Shown: positions 36,880-45,172, counted from the stretch's first letter. The stretch: 64,000 nucleotides of DNA from DASRWI01 sp035654655 (GCA_035654655.1 DASRWI010000012.1:46371-110370); one strand, 5' to 3'. Notes: generated from the sequence alone by a model not told the origin. A program made the numbers and translations.

Positions 36880-38262
36880 ATGAAAAGATTTTTCATTTTA
36901 TTCTTGTTGTTACTAACTTCAATTATATATTCTCAACCAGGAATACAAAATGCTAGTCGTGAGATATATTTCTTAGATGCTAAAACTGGTTGGCTGCAAA
37001 CATATATTATTAATTACGGTTCAGTTACAATTAAAACAAAAGATGCAGGTGAAACTTGGGAATTACAAAAAGTTGATTCCTTTTATACATTTCATAAAGT
37101 ATTTTATAATGATAGTGTAGGTTTTGCATGGGCTTCTTCAAGATATTTCCCTCAAACTACGCGTTATCTTGGTAAAACAACAAATAGAGGAGAAACCTGG
37201 GAGTCCAACCCTTTTGGCAATAATAAAATTGAAAGTTTTTATTTTTTTAAAGATGGCATTACTGGATTTGGAATTCAGTACTTACCTGACACTTTGGGAA
37301 GATACAATAAAATATATTTTAGCAAAACTATTGATGGAGGTAAAAACTGGACTACATTACACTACTTTGGACACGACGAAGATGATGATTATACATATGT
37401 AATAAGTTGGGTAGTAGATTCAATGAATATTCTTATTACTGATAGATACTATGCACCTATGAATTTTCGTTATTCTTTAAGAGAATCCTATGATGGAGGA
37501 ATTAATTGGAGAACAGTTCGTGCTATGTCAGGAGATGAAGGAGGAGTTTCAGGTTTAACATTCTCAGATTCTAAAACGGGATACTTTAAATTTTGGGTAG
37601 ATTTTTATGGCACTTATATTGAAAAATATTATAAAACAATAGATTGTGGAAATACCTGGGATGAAGATTCAATTCATAATGCGCAAGGTACTTTTTTTAT
37701 AAATCCAGATTTAGGATATAAAGCTTTTGATTTTGGACTGTATAAGACTACTGATAAAGGAGTAACCTGGGATTCTGTTTGTCAGTTCCGGGATACTACC
37801 TATCCATTTTTCGGATTTCAAGATTTTACATTTGTAGATGAATATAATGGTTTCAGTGTTAAAACATTCACCTTAGGAGAATCATGGGAAAATCGATTTT
37901 GTAAAACTACAGATGGTGGTTATACCTGGGAGTGTAAACCAATTGCTTTTGATACTTCAGCTTTAGTGGTTACTTACCAGAATGAAAACCACATTCCAAA
38001 CAAATATTCCTTAGAACAAAATTATCCTAATCCATTTAATCCAAGTACAATAATAAATTATTCTGTTGCGAATTCTGGAATAGTAAAATTAGTTGTATAT
38101 GATATAATAGGTAGAGAGGTTGCAACTCTTGTTAATGAATATCAATCTTCGGGTGCGCATAACATAGAGTTTAATGCAGCTAACTTAAATAGTGGTGTGT
38201 ATTTTTATGTTTTAAGAACAAACGAATTTTATCAAACTAAGAAGATGGTGTTGATAAAGTAA
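36880..38262 (+). CDS. Secreted BNR-repeat protein with T9SS sorting domain
   Basis: The ATG at 36880 follows a good AAGGAG site; an upstream TTG is ignored. The 460-residue product has a signal peptide (MKRFFILFLLLLTS), propeller-like repeats (TKDAGETWEL, SKTIDGGKNWTT, CKTTDGGYTWEC) and a C-terminal sorting domain (EQNYPNPFNPSTIINYS, ending TKKMVLIK). It is a shorter relative of the 800-residue protein at 20966-23368, with about half the repeats. A surface role is inferred from the sorting domain. Confidence 0.85.
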   Translation: MKRFFILFLLLLTSIIYSQPGIQNASREIYFLDAKTGWLQTYIINYGSVTIKTKDAGETWELQKVDSFYTFHKVFYNDSVGFAWASSRYFPQTTRYLGKTTNRGETWESNPFGNNKIESFYFFKDGITGFGIQYLPDTLGRYNKIYFSKTIDGGKNWTTLHYFGHDEDDDYTYVISWVVDSMNILITDRYYAPMNFRYSLRESYDGGINWRTVRAMSGDEGGVSGLTFSDSKTGYFKFWVDFYGTYIEKYYKTIDCGNTWDEDSIHNAQGTFFINPDLGYKAFDFGLYKTTDKGVTWDSVCQFRDTTYPFFGFQDFTFVDEYNGFSVKTFTLGESWENRFCKTTDGGYTWECKPIAFDTSALVVTYQNENHIPNKYSLEQNYPNPFNPSTIINYSVANSGIVKLVVYDIIGREVATLVNEYQSSGAHNIEFNAANLNSGVYFYVLRTNEFYQTKKMVLIK

Positions 38263-38265
38263 CTC

Positions 38266-38511
38266 CGGGACAAGCTATCGTAGAAAGAAAAAAGATGGTT
38301 CATCGAGTGATTTTTGAGGGGAGTTACAGGGTAACGTAATTATAGAGAATCAAAATTATTTAAAACATAATCTTAATTTCCATTAACTCCCTCAAAAATT
38401 GTATCGAGATGTCTCGCTCTCTCCATTATCACTCCGGACTTCTCCCAAAGGGACCACTTTGTGGTCGATACATCCCTCACTCCGTTGAGGACACTCGAAG
38501 ACCCCTTAGGA
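38266..38511. repeat. Dispersed palindromic repeat (family B, composite)
   Basis: The arms TTTTTGAGGGGAGTTA (38310-38325) and TTAACTCCCTCAAAAA (38383-38398) are near-perfect inverted repeats. They are followed by GTATCGAGATGTCTCGC, a hairpin CCCAAAGGGACCACTTTGTGG, and ACACTCGAAGACCCC. The ending matches parts of the copies at 45975-46130 and 60000-60141. Confidence 0.65.
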
Positions 38512-38889
38512 TTAATACTCTCCCAAAATATCGTTCCTAATTAACAACAATATGGCTGATTGTGGGACGATGAGGTATTTTATTTTTTCAAATTCTATTT
38601 CGTATGCTTCTTTTCTTAAAAAGATTGCAAGGTCTCCTTCTTTTGCCTGTAGACCAATATATTTTACCTGCTCTTTGTTTTCTTTCCATGGTTCGTCTTC
38701 TATGTTCGAAGCAATAGGATAGCCGGGACCTGTCTTTATTATGTATCCGCTTTGAACCTTATCTTTTTCAGCAACTCCCGGAGGAAGGTATAAACCGCTT
38801 GCAGTTTTTTGCGAATCTTCCTGAGGTTTTATTAAAACTCTGTCGCCAACAACTATGAATTTTTTAAGGTTATTATATGTAATATCCAT
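38512..38889 (-). CDS. GroES-like co-chaperonin (divergent, 125 aa)
   Basis: A 125-residue protein with the Cpn10 fold signature: VVGDRVLIKPQ (about 12-22) at the start and QKTASGLYLPPG in the mobile-loop region. A long insert with conserved YPIA...EPW (about 55-69) and an ending EFEKIKYLIVPQSAILLLI complete it. It is longer than GroES (about 97 residues). Similar extended GroES proteins occur alone on Bacteroidota chromosomes, so it is probably a host gene. It faces away from the capsid locus across a 200-base gap, and a role in capsid folding, as for T4 gp31, is only a possibility. Confidence 0.75.
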   Translation of the reverse strand: MDITYNNLKKFIVVGDRVLIKPQEDSQKTASGLYLPPGVAEKDKVQSGYIIKTGPGYPIASNIEDEPWKENKEQVKYIGLQAKEGDLAIFLRKEAYEIEFEKIKYLIVPQSAILLLIRNDILGEY

Positions 38890-39088
38890 TTTCCTAAAAA
38901 TCTCTAATATGATGTGTAAATATAAAAACTTTTCTTTTTTAAAAACCTTCGAAAATTAAATAAGTTTCCATCTTTTTGTACAATCCGACATCTTTTAAAA
39001 AATGAGCTTCCTAGTAATAATTAGGATGATTTAATTTTTTTATGAATATACGTTTGCTTCTGTTAATTAAATGTTAAAGGTAAAAATA

Positions 39089-39817
39089 ATGGAAGCTAAA
39101 CGCATCTTAAAAAAAGTAGAAGTGAATTTTATTTCACTGGTTAAAAAAGGGGCTAATAATAAAACTGTTATTTATAAGAACAATCCGGCTGAGGAAAATT
39201 ATAATAAAAATTTCTCAGTGAAAAAAGTGGATGATGAAAAAAATATCATTTACGGGATTGTTTATTCTCCTGATGAAGTTGATTTGCAGGGGGATACTGC
39301 TTCAGCAGAAGTTATAAATGAAATGGCTTATCAATTTATGAAAAGCTCACGCACAAGAAACATAGACCATCAGCATAATGAAAATCCTGTTGATGCTTAC
39401 ATCGCTGAATCCTGGCTGATTAAAAAAGGTGACCCTGTTTTTCCAAATGAAAAAGAAGGAAGCTGGGCAGTTGCAATAAAAATTGACGATAAAGATTTGT
39501 GGCAGCTTGTTAAGTCAGGTGAGATTTCGGGCTTAAGCATTGGAGGATTTGCTGATATCGAAGAAGCGCCAAAAAAATCTTTTGTTCAAAAAATTTCCGG
39601 GTGGGTGAATAATAAAAACATTAATAAAGAGGAAAATAAAAAGTCAGAACACTTCAATTTGATTGAAGAGCATATCAAAGAGCAGGAAGCTGCAATGGAA
39701 AAAATAAATGCTTTGAATATGACAATTATTAAAAGACTTGAAGTACTTGAAAATCATAGCTGCGGAAGCAAGCAAATACTTAAAGATAACATATCAACTA
39801 ACTCAATTTGGTTATAA
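39089..39817 (+). CDS. XkdF-like phage prohead protease
   Basis: The ATG at 39089 has AAAGG 8 bases upstream and gives MEAKRILKKVEVNFISLVKK, the usual XkdF N-terminus (FISLVxKGAN). An ATG at 39071 would add six residues. The 242-residue protein has a serine-protease-like core: HQHN around His94/His96, and SGLSIGG with Ser150, the layout of phage prohead proteases. Residues 160-242 are charged and partly helical and may act as a scaffold. Such proteases mature procapsids and are encoded just before the capsid protein, as here. Confidence 0.75.
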   Translation: MEAKRILKKVEVNFISLVKKGANNKTVIYKNNPAEENYNKNFSVKKVDDEKNIIYGIVYSPDEVDLQGDTASAEVINEMAYQFMKSSRTRNIDHQHNENPVDAYIAESWLIKKGDPVFPNEKEGSWAVAIKIDDKDLWQLVKSGEISGLSIGGFADIEEAPKKSFVQKISGWVNNKNINKEENKKSEHFNLIEEHIKEQEAAMEKINALNMTIIKRLEVLENHSCGSKQILKDNISTNSIWL

Positions 39818-39835
39818 AAAAGAAAGAAGAAAAAA

Positions 39836-40759
39836 ATGAATAATACAACCTTAATGACTCTATTAGAAAAATCCGGAATAACAACTTCCAATACAGGTGG
39901 ATTGTTAAATGCAGAACAAGCAGATAAGTTTATCCAAACTACTGTTAACCAGTCTGCATTGTTAAAAGATTTCAGGATTGAAAATAATATTGGTACTCAA
40001 CGTGAACTTGAAACTATTGGTACCGGAAACAGATTGCTTCACGCACCTGCTGAAGATACTGTTCCTGCTGATAATTTAATAAGAGGAGTAACTACTGCAA
40101 AGAGAACATTAATTCCTGTTGAAGTAATGCTCCCTTACAATATTTCTTTAAAATATCTTGAAGAAAATATTGAAAAGAGCGATGCAGAAAATACAATCAA
40201 TAATTTATTTGCTAAACAATTCTCGAATGATTTGCTTGACCTTTCATTAAATGGAAGTGTTTTAACGAATGTAGTTCACCCGGATTATAATTTCTTGAAA
40301 ATTACTGATTCCTATTTTGCTCACCTGGATGCTGATCCAAACAGACTTTACTTTGAAAGAGAAGGTTCAGCTGACTGGAAGGGTGTTGTATTTCCTCAAT
40401 TAGTTAAGATGATGCCATCCAAACATAAAGCAGATGTAAGTAATCTTGTTCTCTTAACTTCATTTGATGTTGAAGAGGAATATAGAATGCAGCTTTCAGA
40501 TAGAGTAACTGCTCTTGGTGATGCTTACTTAACAGAAGGAAGGCGAGCTCAATACAAAGGCATTACTGTTCAGCCTGTTCCTTTTATGGAGTATGGAAGA
40601 GTAATGTTAACAAGCAAGAAAAATCTTGCTTTAGGTTTTGGAAGAGACATAACAGTCTATAAGATGTTAAATCCACGTGCAAGAAGAGTTGAATATACAA
40701 TTACCGCAAAGATTGACTTCAACTATGTATTAACTGATTTAATCACTTATTGCATTTAA
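39836..40759 (+). CDS. Phage major capsid protein (HK97-like fold)
   Basis: A 307-residue protein directly after the prohead protease. The N-terminal region (about 20-60) contains a polar arm, NQSALLKDFRIENN. The C-terminal region reads RVMLTSKKNLALGFGRDITVYK followed by a beta-rich end, which is typical of HK97-type major capsid proteins. The length, position and neighbours support the call. It should self-assemble into an icosahedral shell, with the upstream protein as protease or scaffold. A full-length frame with no decay argues for selection. Encapsulin-like shells share this fold, but no cargo peptide gene is visible. Confidence 0.8.
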   Translation: MNNTTLMTLLEKSGITTSNTGGLLNAEQADKFIQTTVNQSALLKDFRIENNIGTQRELETIGTGNRLLHAPAEDTVPADNLIRGVTTAKRTLIPVEVMLPYNISLKYLEENIEKSDAENTINNLFAKQFSNDLLDLSLNGSVLTNVVHPDYNFLKITDSYFAHLDADPNRLYFEREGSADWKGVVFPQLVKMMPSKHKADVSNLVLLTSFDVEEEYRMQLSDRVTALGDAYLTEGRRAQYKGITVQPVPFMEYGRVMLTSKKNLALGFGRDITVYKMLNPRARRVEYTITAKIDFNYVLTDLITYCI

Positions 40760-40763
40760 TGTT

Positions 40764-41210
40764 ATGGCATTTACAACTCCACAGAAAATAAGACTTGAGG
40801 GAAATCTCCCTCAAGATATTTTAGATGAGGAAATAAATCCTCAAATAGATAAGGCAGAAGTTGAAATTAGAAGGTTGATATCCGGTACCCAGTACGAAGA
40901 AATAAGCAGATATTTAACGTCTCCCAATGCAGATGATATTCAAAAGTATGAGGACATTGTTATTGCTGAAACTTCATTTGCATTAGCATACTTACTTATT
41001 GCAACTAACATTCATACAATGGGTGAAGGAATTTATAGAGTAAAAGGCTGGGATGCTACAAGACTTGAAATGTTCAGCTTTAAAGAATTACTAATTGTTA
41101 CAGATGGATTAAGAAAAACAGCATATAAGATTTTAAAACCTTATATAATAAATGATACCGATGAAGACGGATATTCAACATTTGATAAAATAAGCTTAAC
41201 TGCACTTTAA
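40764..41210 (+). CDS. Phage head-tail connector / head completion-like protein
   Basis: A 148-residue mostly helical protein beginning MAFTTPQKIRLEGNLP, 4 bases after the capsid gene. Size, helical character and position match gp6/gpL-type adaptor proteins that close the head and join it to the tail. Sequence similarity to a named family is weak by eye, so the call rests on position. Confidence 0.5.
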   Translation: MAFTTPQKIRLEGNLPQDILDEEINPQIDKAEVEIRRLISGTQYEEISRYLTSPNADDIQKYEDIVIAETSFALAYLLIATNIHTMGEGIYRVKGWDATRLEMFSFKELLIVTDGLRKTAYKILKPYIINDTDEDGYSTFDKISLTAL

Positions 41211-41216
41211 AATAAA

Positions 41217-41247
41217 AGAAGGAAAGCTCCGAAAAAGCTTTCCTTCT
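41217..41247 (+). terminator. Perfect 12-bp hairpin, possible terminator or attenuator
   Basis: Arms 41217-41228 and 41236-41247 are perfectly complementary around a 7-base loop, just after the connector stop. There is no T-run, so termination would be weak; mRNA processing or stabilisation is equally possible. An AAGGAG follows within 6 bases. Confidence 0.55.
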
Positions 41248-41265
41248 AACAAAAGGAGTATAAAA

Positions 41266-41352
41266 ATGAAAATTATTATAAAAGATATTAGAATTCATTT
41301 CATTTTTACACCTCCAAGATATTCAATAATAAAATATATGTTGATGCTTTAA
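41266..41352 (+). CDS. Possible 28-residue peptide with strong ribosome-binding site
   Basis: A short frame from ATG 41266 to TAA 41350-41352 (MKIIIKDIRIHFIFTPPRYS...) with AAAAGGAG 7 bases upstream. It lies where tail genes normally begin in a phage of this order. It may be a real small peptide, a leader, or the 5' stub of a deleted gene. Nothing in the sequence tells which. Confidence 0.35.
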   Translation: MKIIIKDIRIHFIFTPPRYSIIKYMLML

Positions 41353-41404
41353 AATACTTGTGAACTAAGTACAAGCATCATAGCTATATAAAATGAGGGC
41401 GAAA

Positions 41405-42034
41405 ATGAAGTTAATAAGAAAATATTTGGATGAAAATCAATTTATTAAACGAAAATACAAGAAAACATTAATAGTGCTTCATCATACAGTTTCATCAAAT
41501 TTTAATTCAGTTTATTATGCCTGGCAGCAGTCAAAAGAAAGAATTGGAACTGCATATGTGATAAATAAAAAAGGAGTAGTTTACGAACTTTTTCCACCAG
41601 AGTATTGGGCATATCATCTTGGTGGGAAATCAAGAAAAGAAGATAATATGAAATCAATTGGAATTGAACTGGTTAATGAAGGTCCATTAGAAAAAAATAA
41701 AGATGAATACTATTGGTTCAATGGTCAATTAGAATATGAAGGAGAAGTTAGTGAAACTTCTGAGTGGAAAGGACATAAATATTGGGCAAAATACACAGAT
41801 GAACAATATGAGTCTTTAGCTGAGCTGATAAAAGTACTCTGCAGCAAGTTTAATATTCCGGATGTTGTGCAGGCTTCACATAATTACAATTTTGATTTAT
41901 TGGAAAATTTTAAGGGAATAATTTCTCATTGTAATGTAAGGGAAGATAAAACAGATATTTCCAAAGCTTTCAACTTTAATAAGCTTATGAATTATCTATG
42001 TAGAAAATCAAGAACCAGGAGCGATTTAATATGA
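41405..42034 (+). CDS. N-acetylmuramoyl-L-alanine amidase (phage endolysin type)
   Basis: The ATG at 41405 follows GAGGG by 5 bases; an in-frame ATG at 41393 has no such site. The 209-residue amidase_2/PGRP-type enzyme has zinc ligands in LIVLHHTVS (His26 or His27) and ISHCNVREDKTD (His175, Asp184 region with the typical DKxD). It cleaves the bond between muramic acid and the stem peptide. It lacks a signal peptide or membrane anchor, as expected of an endolysin that needs a holin. The two-membrane-protein genes follow immediately. Confidence 0.88.
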   Translation: MKLIRKYLDENQFIKRKYKKTLIVLHHTVSSNFNSVYYAWQQSKERIGTAYVINKKGVVYELFPPEYWAYHLGGKSRKEDNMKSIGIELVNEGPLEKNKDEYYWFNGQLEYEGEVSETSEWKGHKYWAKYTDEQYESLAELIKVLCSKFNIPDVVQASHNYNFDLLENFKGIISHCNVREDKTDISKAFNFNKLMNYLCRKSRTRSDLI

Positions 42035-42246
42035 TAGGAAATAGAAATCTTATCGCTTTTGTTTTTCTGTTAATCTCTTATGCATTTATCATTTTCTTTA
42101 TTTCAATTTTTCTAATAATTAAGAAGGAATTTAATATTGAAATAGTTAATGTATTTATTCCATTAGGTACCGGATTAGCAGCAATAGGAGCGTTATTCTT
42201 TACCGGCAATGCAGTTGAACATTTTGCTAACAGAAAGGGAAAGTAG
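42031..42246 (+). CDS. Small two-transmembrane protein, holin candidate
   Basis: A 71-residue protein with hydrophobic segments at about 7-30 and 42-62, overlapping the amidase gene by 4 bases (ATGA). Such overlap with an endolysin gene and the two-helix layout fit a class II holin. Holins are too diverse to name by sequence alone; position is the main evidence. Confidence 0.55.
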   Translation: MIGNRNLIAFVFLLISYAFIIFFISIFLIIKKEFNIEIVNVFIPLGTGLAAIGALFFTGNAVEHFANRKGK

Positions 42247-42248
42247 AA

Positions 42249-42803
42249 ATGATAAAGTATATAGTAATTTCTTTTGCCATTGGAATATTAGCTGGAATGC
42301 TCATTATGAATTCATTTGAGAAAAAAGAAAAAATATTAAGAAGTGAAATCATTATGCCAGCAGAAACAACTTACAAAAAAATAGTAATTTATGGAAAAGG
42401 GAAAGGTGAAATAAAGAAGGATACCATTTTTATAAATAATAATATTGCAGAAAAAGTTGATTTTGATTCTACAAATAATTTTAAAGCGGAGTTATCTTAC
42501 AATATAAAGGATAACATATGGAGCAATAAATACAGCTTTGATGAAAGAAGAATAAACACAACAAAAATAATTTCTGATGTAAAAACTGCTGATAATAAAA
42601 TGATAAAATACTTCGCTGAATTGGGGGGAGGAATAAATTTCTTTGTGCCTGAAAGAAAGTATGAATACACCTTTGGTGCAGGAGTGGAGGCATCAATTAG
42701 CAAAATGGTTTTTTCTGTAACTGGAAGTACTGTAATAAATAATTTTGAAAATAAAATTTTAATATATCCTCAATTTAGAGGTAAAGTAAGATTGGAGTTC
42801 TAA
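42249..42803 (+). CDS. Membrane-anchored protein in lysis cluster, spanin-like candidate
   Basis: A 184-residue protein with an N-terminal helix (about 4-20) and a periplasmic domain rich in beta strands (LGGGINFFVPERKYEY, FSVTGSTVI near the end). It starts 2 bases after the holin candidate. A role at the outer membrane during lysis is plausible from location only. I do not recognise the family, and no lipobox is present. Confidence 0.45.
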   Translation: MIKYIVISFAIGILAGMLIMNSFEKKEKILRSEIIMPAETTYKKIVIYGKGKGEIKKDTIFINNNIAEKVDFDSTNNFKAELSYNIKDNIWSNKYSFDERRINTTKIISDVKTADNKMIKYFAELGGGINFFVPERKYEYTFGAGVEASISKMVFSVTGSTVINNFENKILIYPQFRGKVRLEF

Positions 42804-43040
42804 ATGTTAAAGAAAATTCACATAATACTTGTAATTGCTGTTTTGATTGGAGGTTTTTTATCCCAGGTAATTTATGGCTTTGTCTGGAAGAGTAAGACAG
42901 ATGATGAAATATCTTTATTAAAGGAAAAGATAAGAAGGATTGAGATGATGAATTCTCAAGACCACGAAAGTATTATTGAAATAAAATTGAATTTGAAGAA
43001 TTTTATTATAAGTCAGGGATTGAAGTATGTGGAATCGTAA
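42804..43040 (+). CDS. Small membrane protein with coiled coil, spanin-like candidate
   Basis: A 78-residue protein with one N-terminal membrane helix (about 5-27) and a charged coiled coil (DDEISLLKEKIRRIEMM, about 33-49). It starts directly after the preceding gene's stop. An inner-membrane helix plus coiled coil is the layout of an i-spanin, again by position. It is the last gene of the phage-like block. Confidence 0.5.
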   Translation: MLKKIHIILVIAVLIGGFLSQVIYGFVWKSKTDDEISLLKEKIRRIEMMNSQDHESIIEIKLNLKNFIISQGLKYVES

Positions 43041-43270
43041 AAGGACTGTTATTGCGAGAATGACAACACTTGTTGGGGGTAAGAAGCAATCTCATATTTC
43101 CCACGATTAAAATCGTGGGCTAAGCCTAAAAAAAAATTAAGCCCAAAGAAGGACTCCTCCAATGACAAATTAGTTCTAACCTCACTATGTCAGAGATAGC
43201 CACGGACATCATAAAGCCCACCGCTTAAGGCGGATGATGTCTCTCGCTATGACAGGAGGTGAGGGTTCGC
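43041..43270. repeat. Composite dispersed repeats (family B)
   Basis: Contains GAAGCAATCTC at about 43084-43094, a perfect hairpin CCCACGATT-AAA-ATCGTGGG near 43102, and a second module CACTATGTCAGAGAT (43183-43197) with ACCGCTTAAGGCGG and closing arm GATGATGTCTCTCGCTATG. The second module recurs at 46055 and, inverted, at 60053. The rest up to the DedA gene at 43404 is AT-rich and shows nothing further. Confidence 0.7.
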
Positions 43271-43403
43271 TTCTTCTATTTTGCACTTCCTTTTTGGGCA
43301 ATTATTTGATAACATACTTTAAATGACTTTTGTTTAATTTAAATGTTTTAAATATTTATTTTTTGGCTTGCCAATATCTTTATTTTTTATTTTTTAGAGG
43401 AAC

Positions 43404-44075
43404 ATGGAAATAATACAACAAGTAGTAAACTTTTTTGGATATCTTCTTGATCTTTTTCTGCATTTGGACGTCCATCTTGCTGAAATAATCTCTAAATATG
43501 GTACTTTAACCTATGTTATTCTATTTACCGTGATTTTTGCTGAAACAGGCTTTGTAGTTACTCCCTTTCTACCTGGGGATTCTTTATTGTTCGCAGCAGG
43601 AACATTTGCCCATATCGGTCAATTAAATGTACATCTGGTTTTTCTTTTATTAGCTTTTGCAGCAATTATTGGTGATACTGTAAATTACTGGATAGGACAT
43701 TATTTCGGACTAAAGTTATTCGATAAAATAAAATTCCTGAAAAAAGAGCATTTGGATAAAACTCATCAGTTTTATGAAAAATATGGTGGCAAAACTATTA
43801 TTATTGCAAGGTTTGTTCCTATTGTAAGGACTTTTGCTCCCTTTGTTGCAGGAATTGGAAGTATGACTTATGGAAAGTTTATTCTATATAATATAATAGG
43901 GGGAATTGCGTGGGTTGCGATTTTTGTTTATGGAGGATTTTATTTTGCTGATTTATCAATTGTTAAAAATAATTTTTCGATAGTAGTTCTTGCTATCATT
44001 TTTATTTCAATTTTACCTGGTGTAATTGAATACATCAGACATAGAAGATTAAAATTAAAGAAAGGTGAAAACTGA
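43404..44075 (+). CDS. DedA-family membrane protein
   Basis: A 223-residue inner-membrane protein with the DedA/SNARE-associated core: FLPGDSLLFAAGTFA (about 56-70), ARFVPIVRTFAPFVAGIG (about 135-152) and GGIAW. DedA proteins are proposed lipid transporters or scramblases that recycle polyprenyl phosphate carriers. It directly precedes exbB, with a 1-base gap to that ATG, so it probably shares a transcript with the TonB energy system. Confidence 0.9.
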   Translation: MEIIQQVVNFFGYLLDLFLHLDVHLAEIISKYGTLTYVILFTVIFAETGFVVTPFLPGDSLLFAAGTFAHIGQLNVHLVFLLLAFAAIIGDTVNYWIGHYFGLKLFDKIKFLKKEHLDKTHQFYEKYGGKTIIIARFVPIVRTFAPFVAGIGSMTYGKFILYNIIGGIAWVAIFVYGGFYFADLSIVKNNFSIVVLAIIFISILPGVIEYIRHRRLKLKKGEN

Positions 44076-44076
44076 T

Positions 44077-44724
44077 ATGACTTATGAATCTTTTTTGGAA
44101 TTAATTCTTAAAGGCGGAACCACAATTTTCGTTCTTATTTTCTGCTCTATTTGGGCATTGAAAGTGATTATTGAAAAATATGTTTCTTATAGAGGGATTA
44201 AAGAGGATTACATAGAAGGTTTTACTAATGCAGTTAAGCTTAGTTTATCAAATAGAAATCATAGAGAAGCTGTTAGTCATTTGGACAAAGCAGAACATAA
44301 ATGGTTCATCTTTAGAGTCAACAACCCTTTAGCTAATGTTTTTAAACATATGATTGAAAAAGAACATTATACTAAAGAAGAGCTTATGGAAACATCTTTT
44401 ACAAAGCTTGATAAAGAAATTTCAAAAATGGAAAAAGGTCTTGGAGTTTTAGCAACTTTAGGAAGTATCTCTCCTTTTATCGGATTATTCGGAACTGTTA
44501 TTGGTATTATCAAAGCATTTAGTGCTTTCTCAATGGGAAATACACAAAGCTATTCAGGTGTAATAAGTGGTATTGCTGAAGCATTGATTGCTACAGCAGC
44601 AGGTTTGTTTGTAGCTGTTCCATCTGTATTGTTCTATAATTACTTTACTAAAAAATTAAGATTAAGTATGCCGATGTTTGATGAAGCAATCAACGATGTT
44701 GCACGCATTCTTAAAAGAGATTAA
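44077..44724 (+). CDS. exbB: ExbB/TolQ/MotA-family proton channel
   Basis: Using the ATG at 44077 (MTYESFLELILKGG) gives 215 residues; the GTG at 44065 would overlap dedA. Three membrane helices lie at about 13-30, 130-152 and 165-190, with the proton-channel motif GSISPFIGLFGTVIGII (about 133-149) diagnostic of the family. With ExbD it uses the proton gradient to power TonB. The next gene is exbD, 10 bases on. Confidence 0.88.
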   Translation: MTYESFLELILKGGTTIFVLIFCSIWALKVIIEKYVSYRGIKEDYIEGFTNAVKLSLSNRNHREAVSHLDKAEHKWFIFRVNNPLANVFKHMIEKEHYTKEELMETSFTKLDKEISKMEKGLGVLATLGSISPFIGLFGTVIGIIKAFSAFSMGNTQSYSGVISGIAEALIATAAGLFVAVPSVLFYNYFTKKLRLSMPMFDEAINDVARILKRD

Positions 44725-44734
44725 GGATTAAAGA

Positions 44735-45157
44735 ATGAGAAGACGTTATAAATTAGACGAAAAGGAATTTTCGGAAATAAATATTACCCCTTTTACTGAC
44801 GTTATTCTGGTATTGCTGATAATTTTTATGATCACAAGTCCTTTCTTAATTTCAGGATCATTTAATGTAAAGCTTCCTGAATCAACAACGGCAGAAAGTG
44901 AAGTAAAACAGGAATCAGAAGTTTATTTGAATGCAAACAATGAAGTTTATGTTAATAATCAGAAAGTTGCTTTAGAAGAACTTCCTGTTTATATGCAGAT
45001 TGAATTTTCAAAGCAACAGACAAAAGATGTGGTTGTAAAAGCAGACAAGATGGTTACTCATGGTGAGTTCATCAAATTGCTTGATGCCCTTAAAAAATCA
45101 GGTGCCGGCAAATTATTGATTGCTACTACCAAAGTAAAAGATGAAACGAAAAAGTGA
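44735..45157 (+). CDS. exbD: ExbD/TolR-family protein
   Basis: A 140-residue protein with a short cytoplasmic start, one membrane helix (about 20-40) containing the essential Asp in INITPFTDVILVLLIIFM, and a periplasmic ExbD domain ending GKLLIATTKV. It completes the ExbB-ExbD motor. The TonB gene follows 15 bases later, which favours ExbD over TolR. Confidence 0.9.
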   Translation: MRRRYKLDEKEFSEINITPFTDVILVLLIIFMITSPFLISGSFNVKLPESTTAESEVKQESEVYLNANNEVYVNNQKVALEELPVYMQIEFSKQQTKDVVVKADKMVTHGEFIKLLDALKKSGAGKLLIATTKVKDETKK

Positions 45158-45172
45158 TTAAGAAAAGAGTTT

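Larger units (their letters stand above)
39089..43040 (+). mobile_element. Compact phage-derived capsid and lysis locus
   Basis: The region combines prohead protease, major capsid protein, connector-like protein, amidase, holin candidate and two membrane-anchored proteins in phage order on one strand. There is no terminase, portal, tail, replication, repressor or integrase gene, and no visible attachment-site duplication. The flanks are dispersed repeats (38266-38511 and 43041-43270) and host genes. All frames are intact. Options are a domesticated particle, a part of a dispersed gene transfer agent, or a recent remnant. The element call is by gene content, and its exact ends are not defined. 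Confidence 0.6.

Noticed and set aside
43070..43140. CRISPR-like or riboswitch element
   Set aside because: A single hairpin near 43102 and no regularly spaced repeats; it belongs to the dispersed repeat block.
38266..43270. Complete prophage with attachment sites
   Set aside because: No integrase, repressor, terminase, portal or tail gene and no direct repeat flanking the block that I can see; the flanking repeats are genome-wide families.
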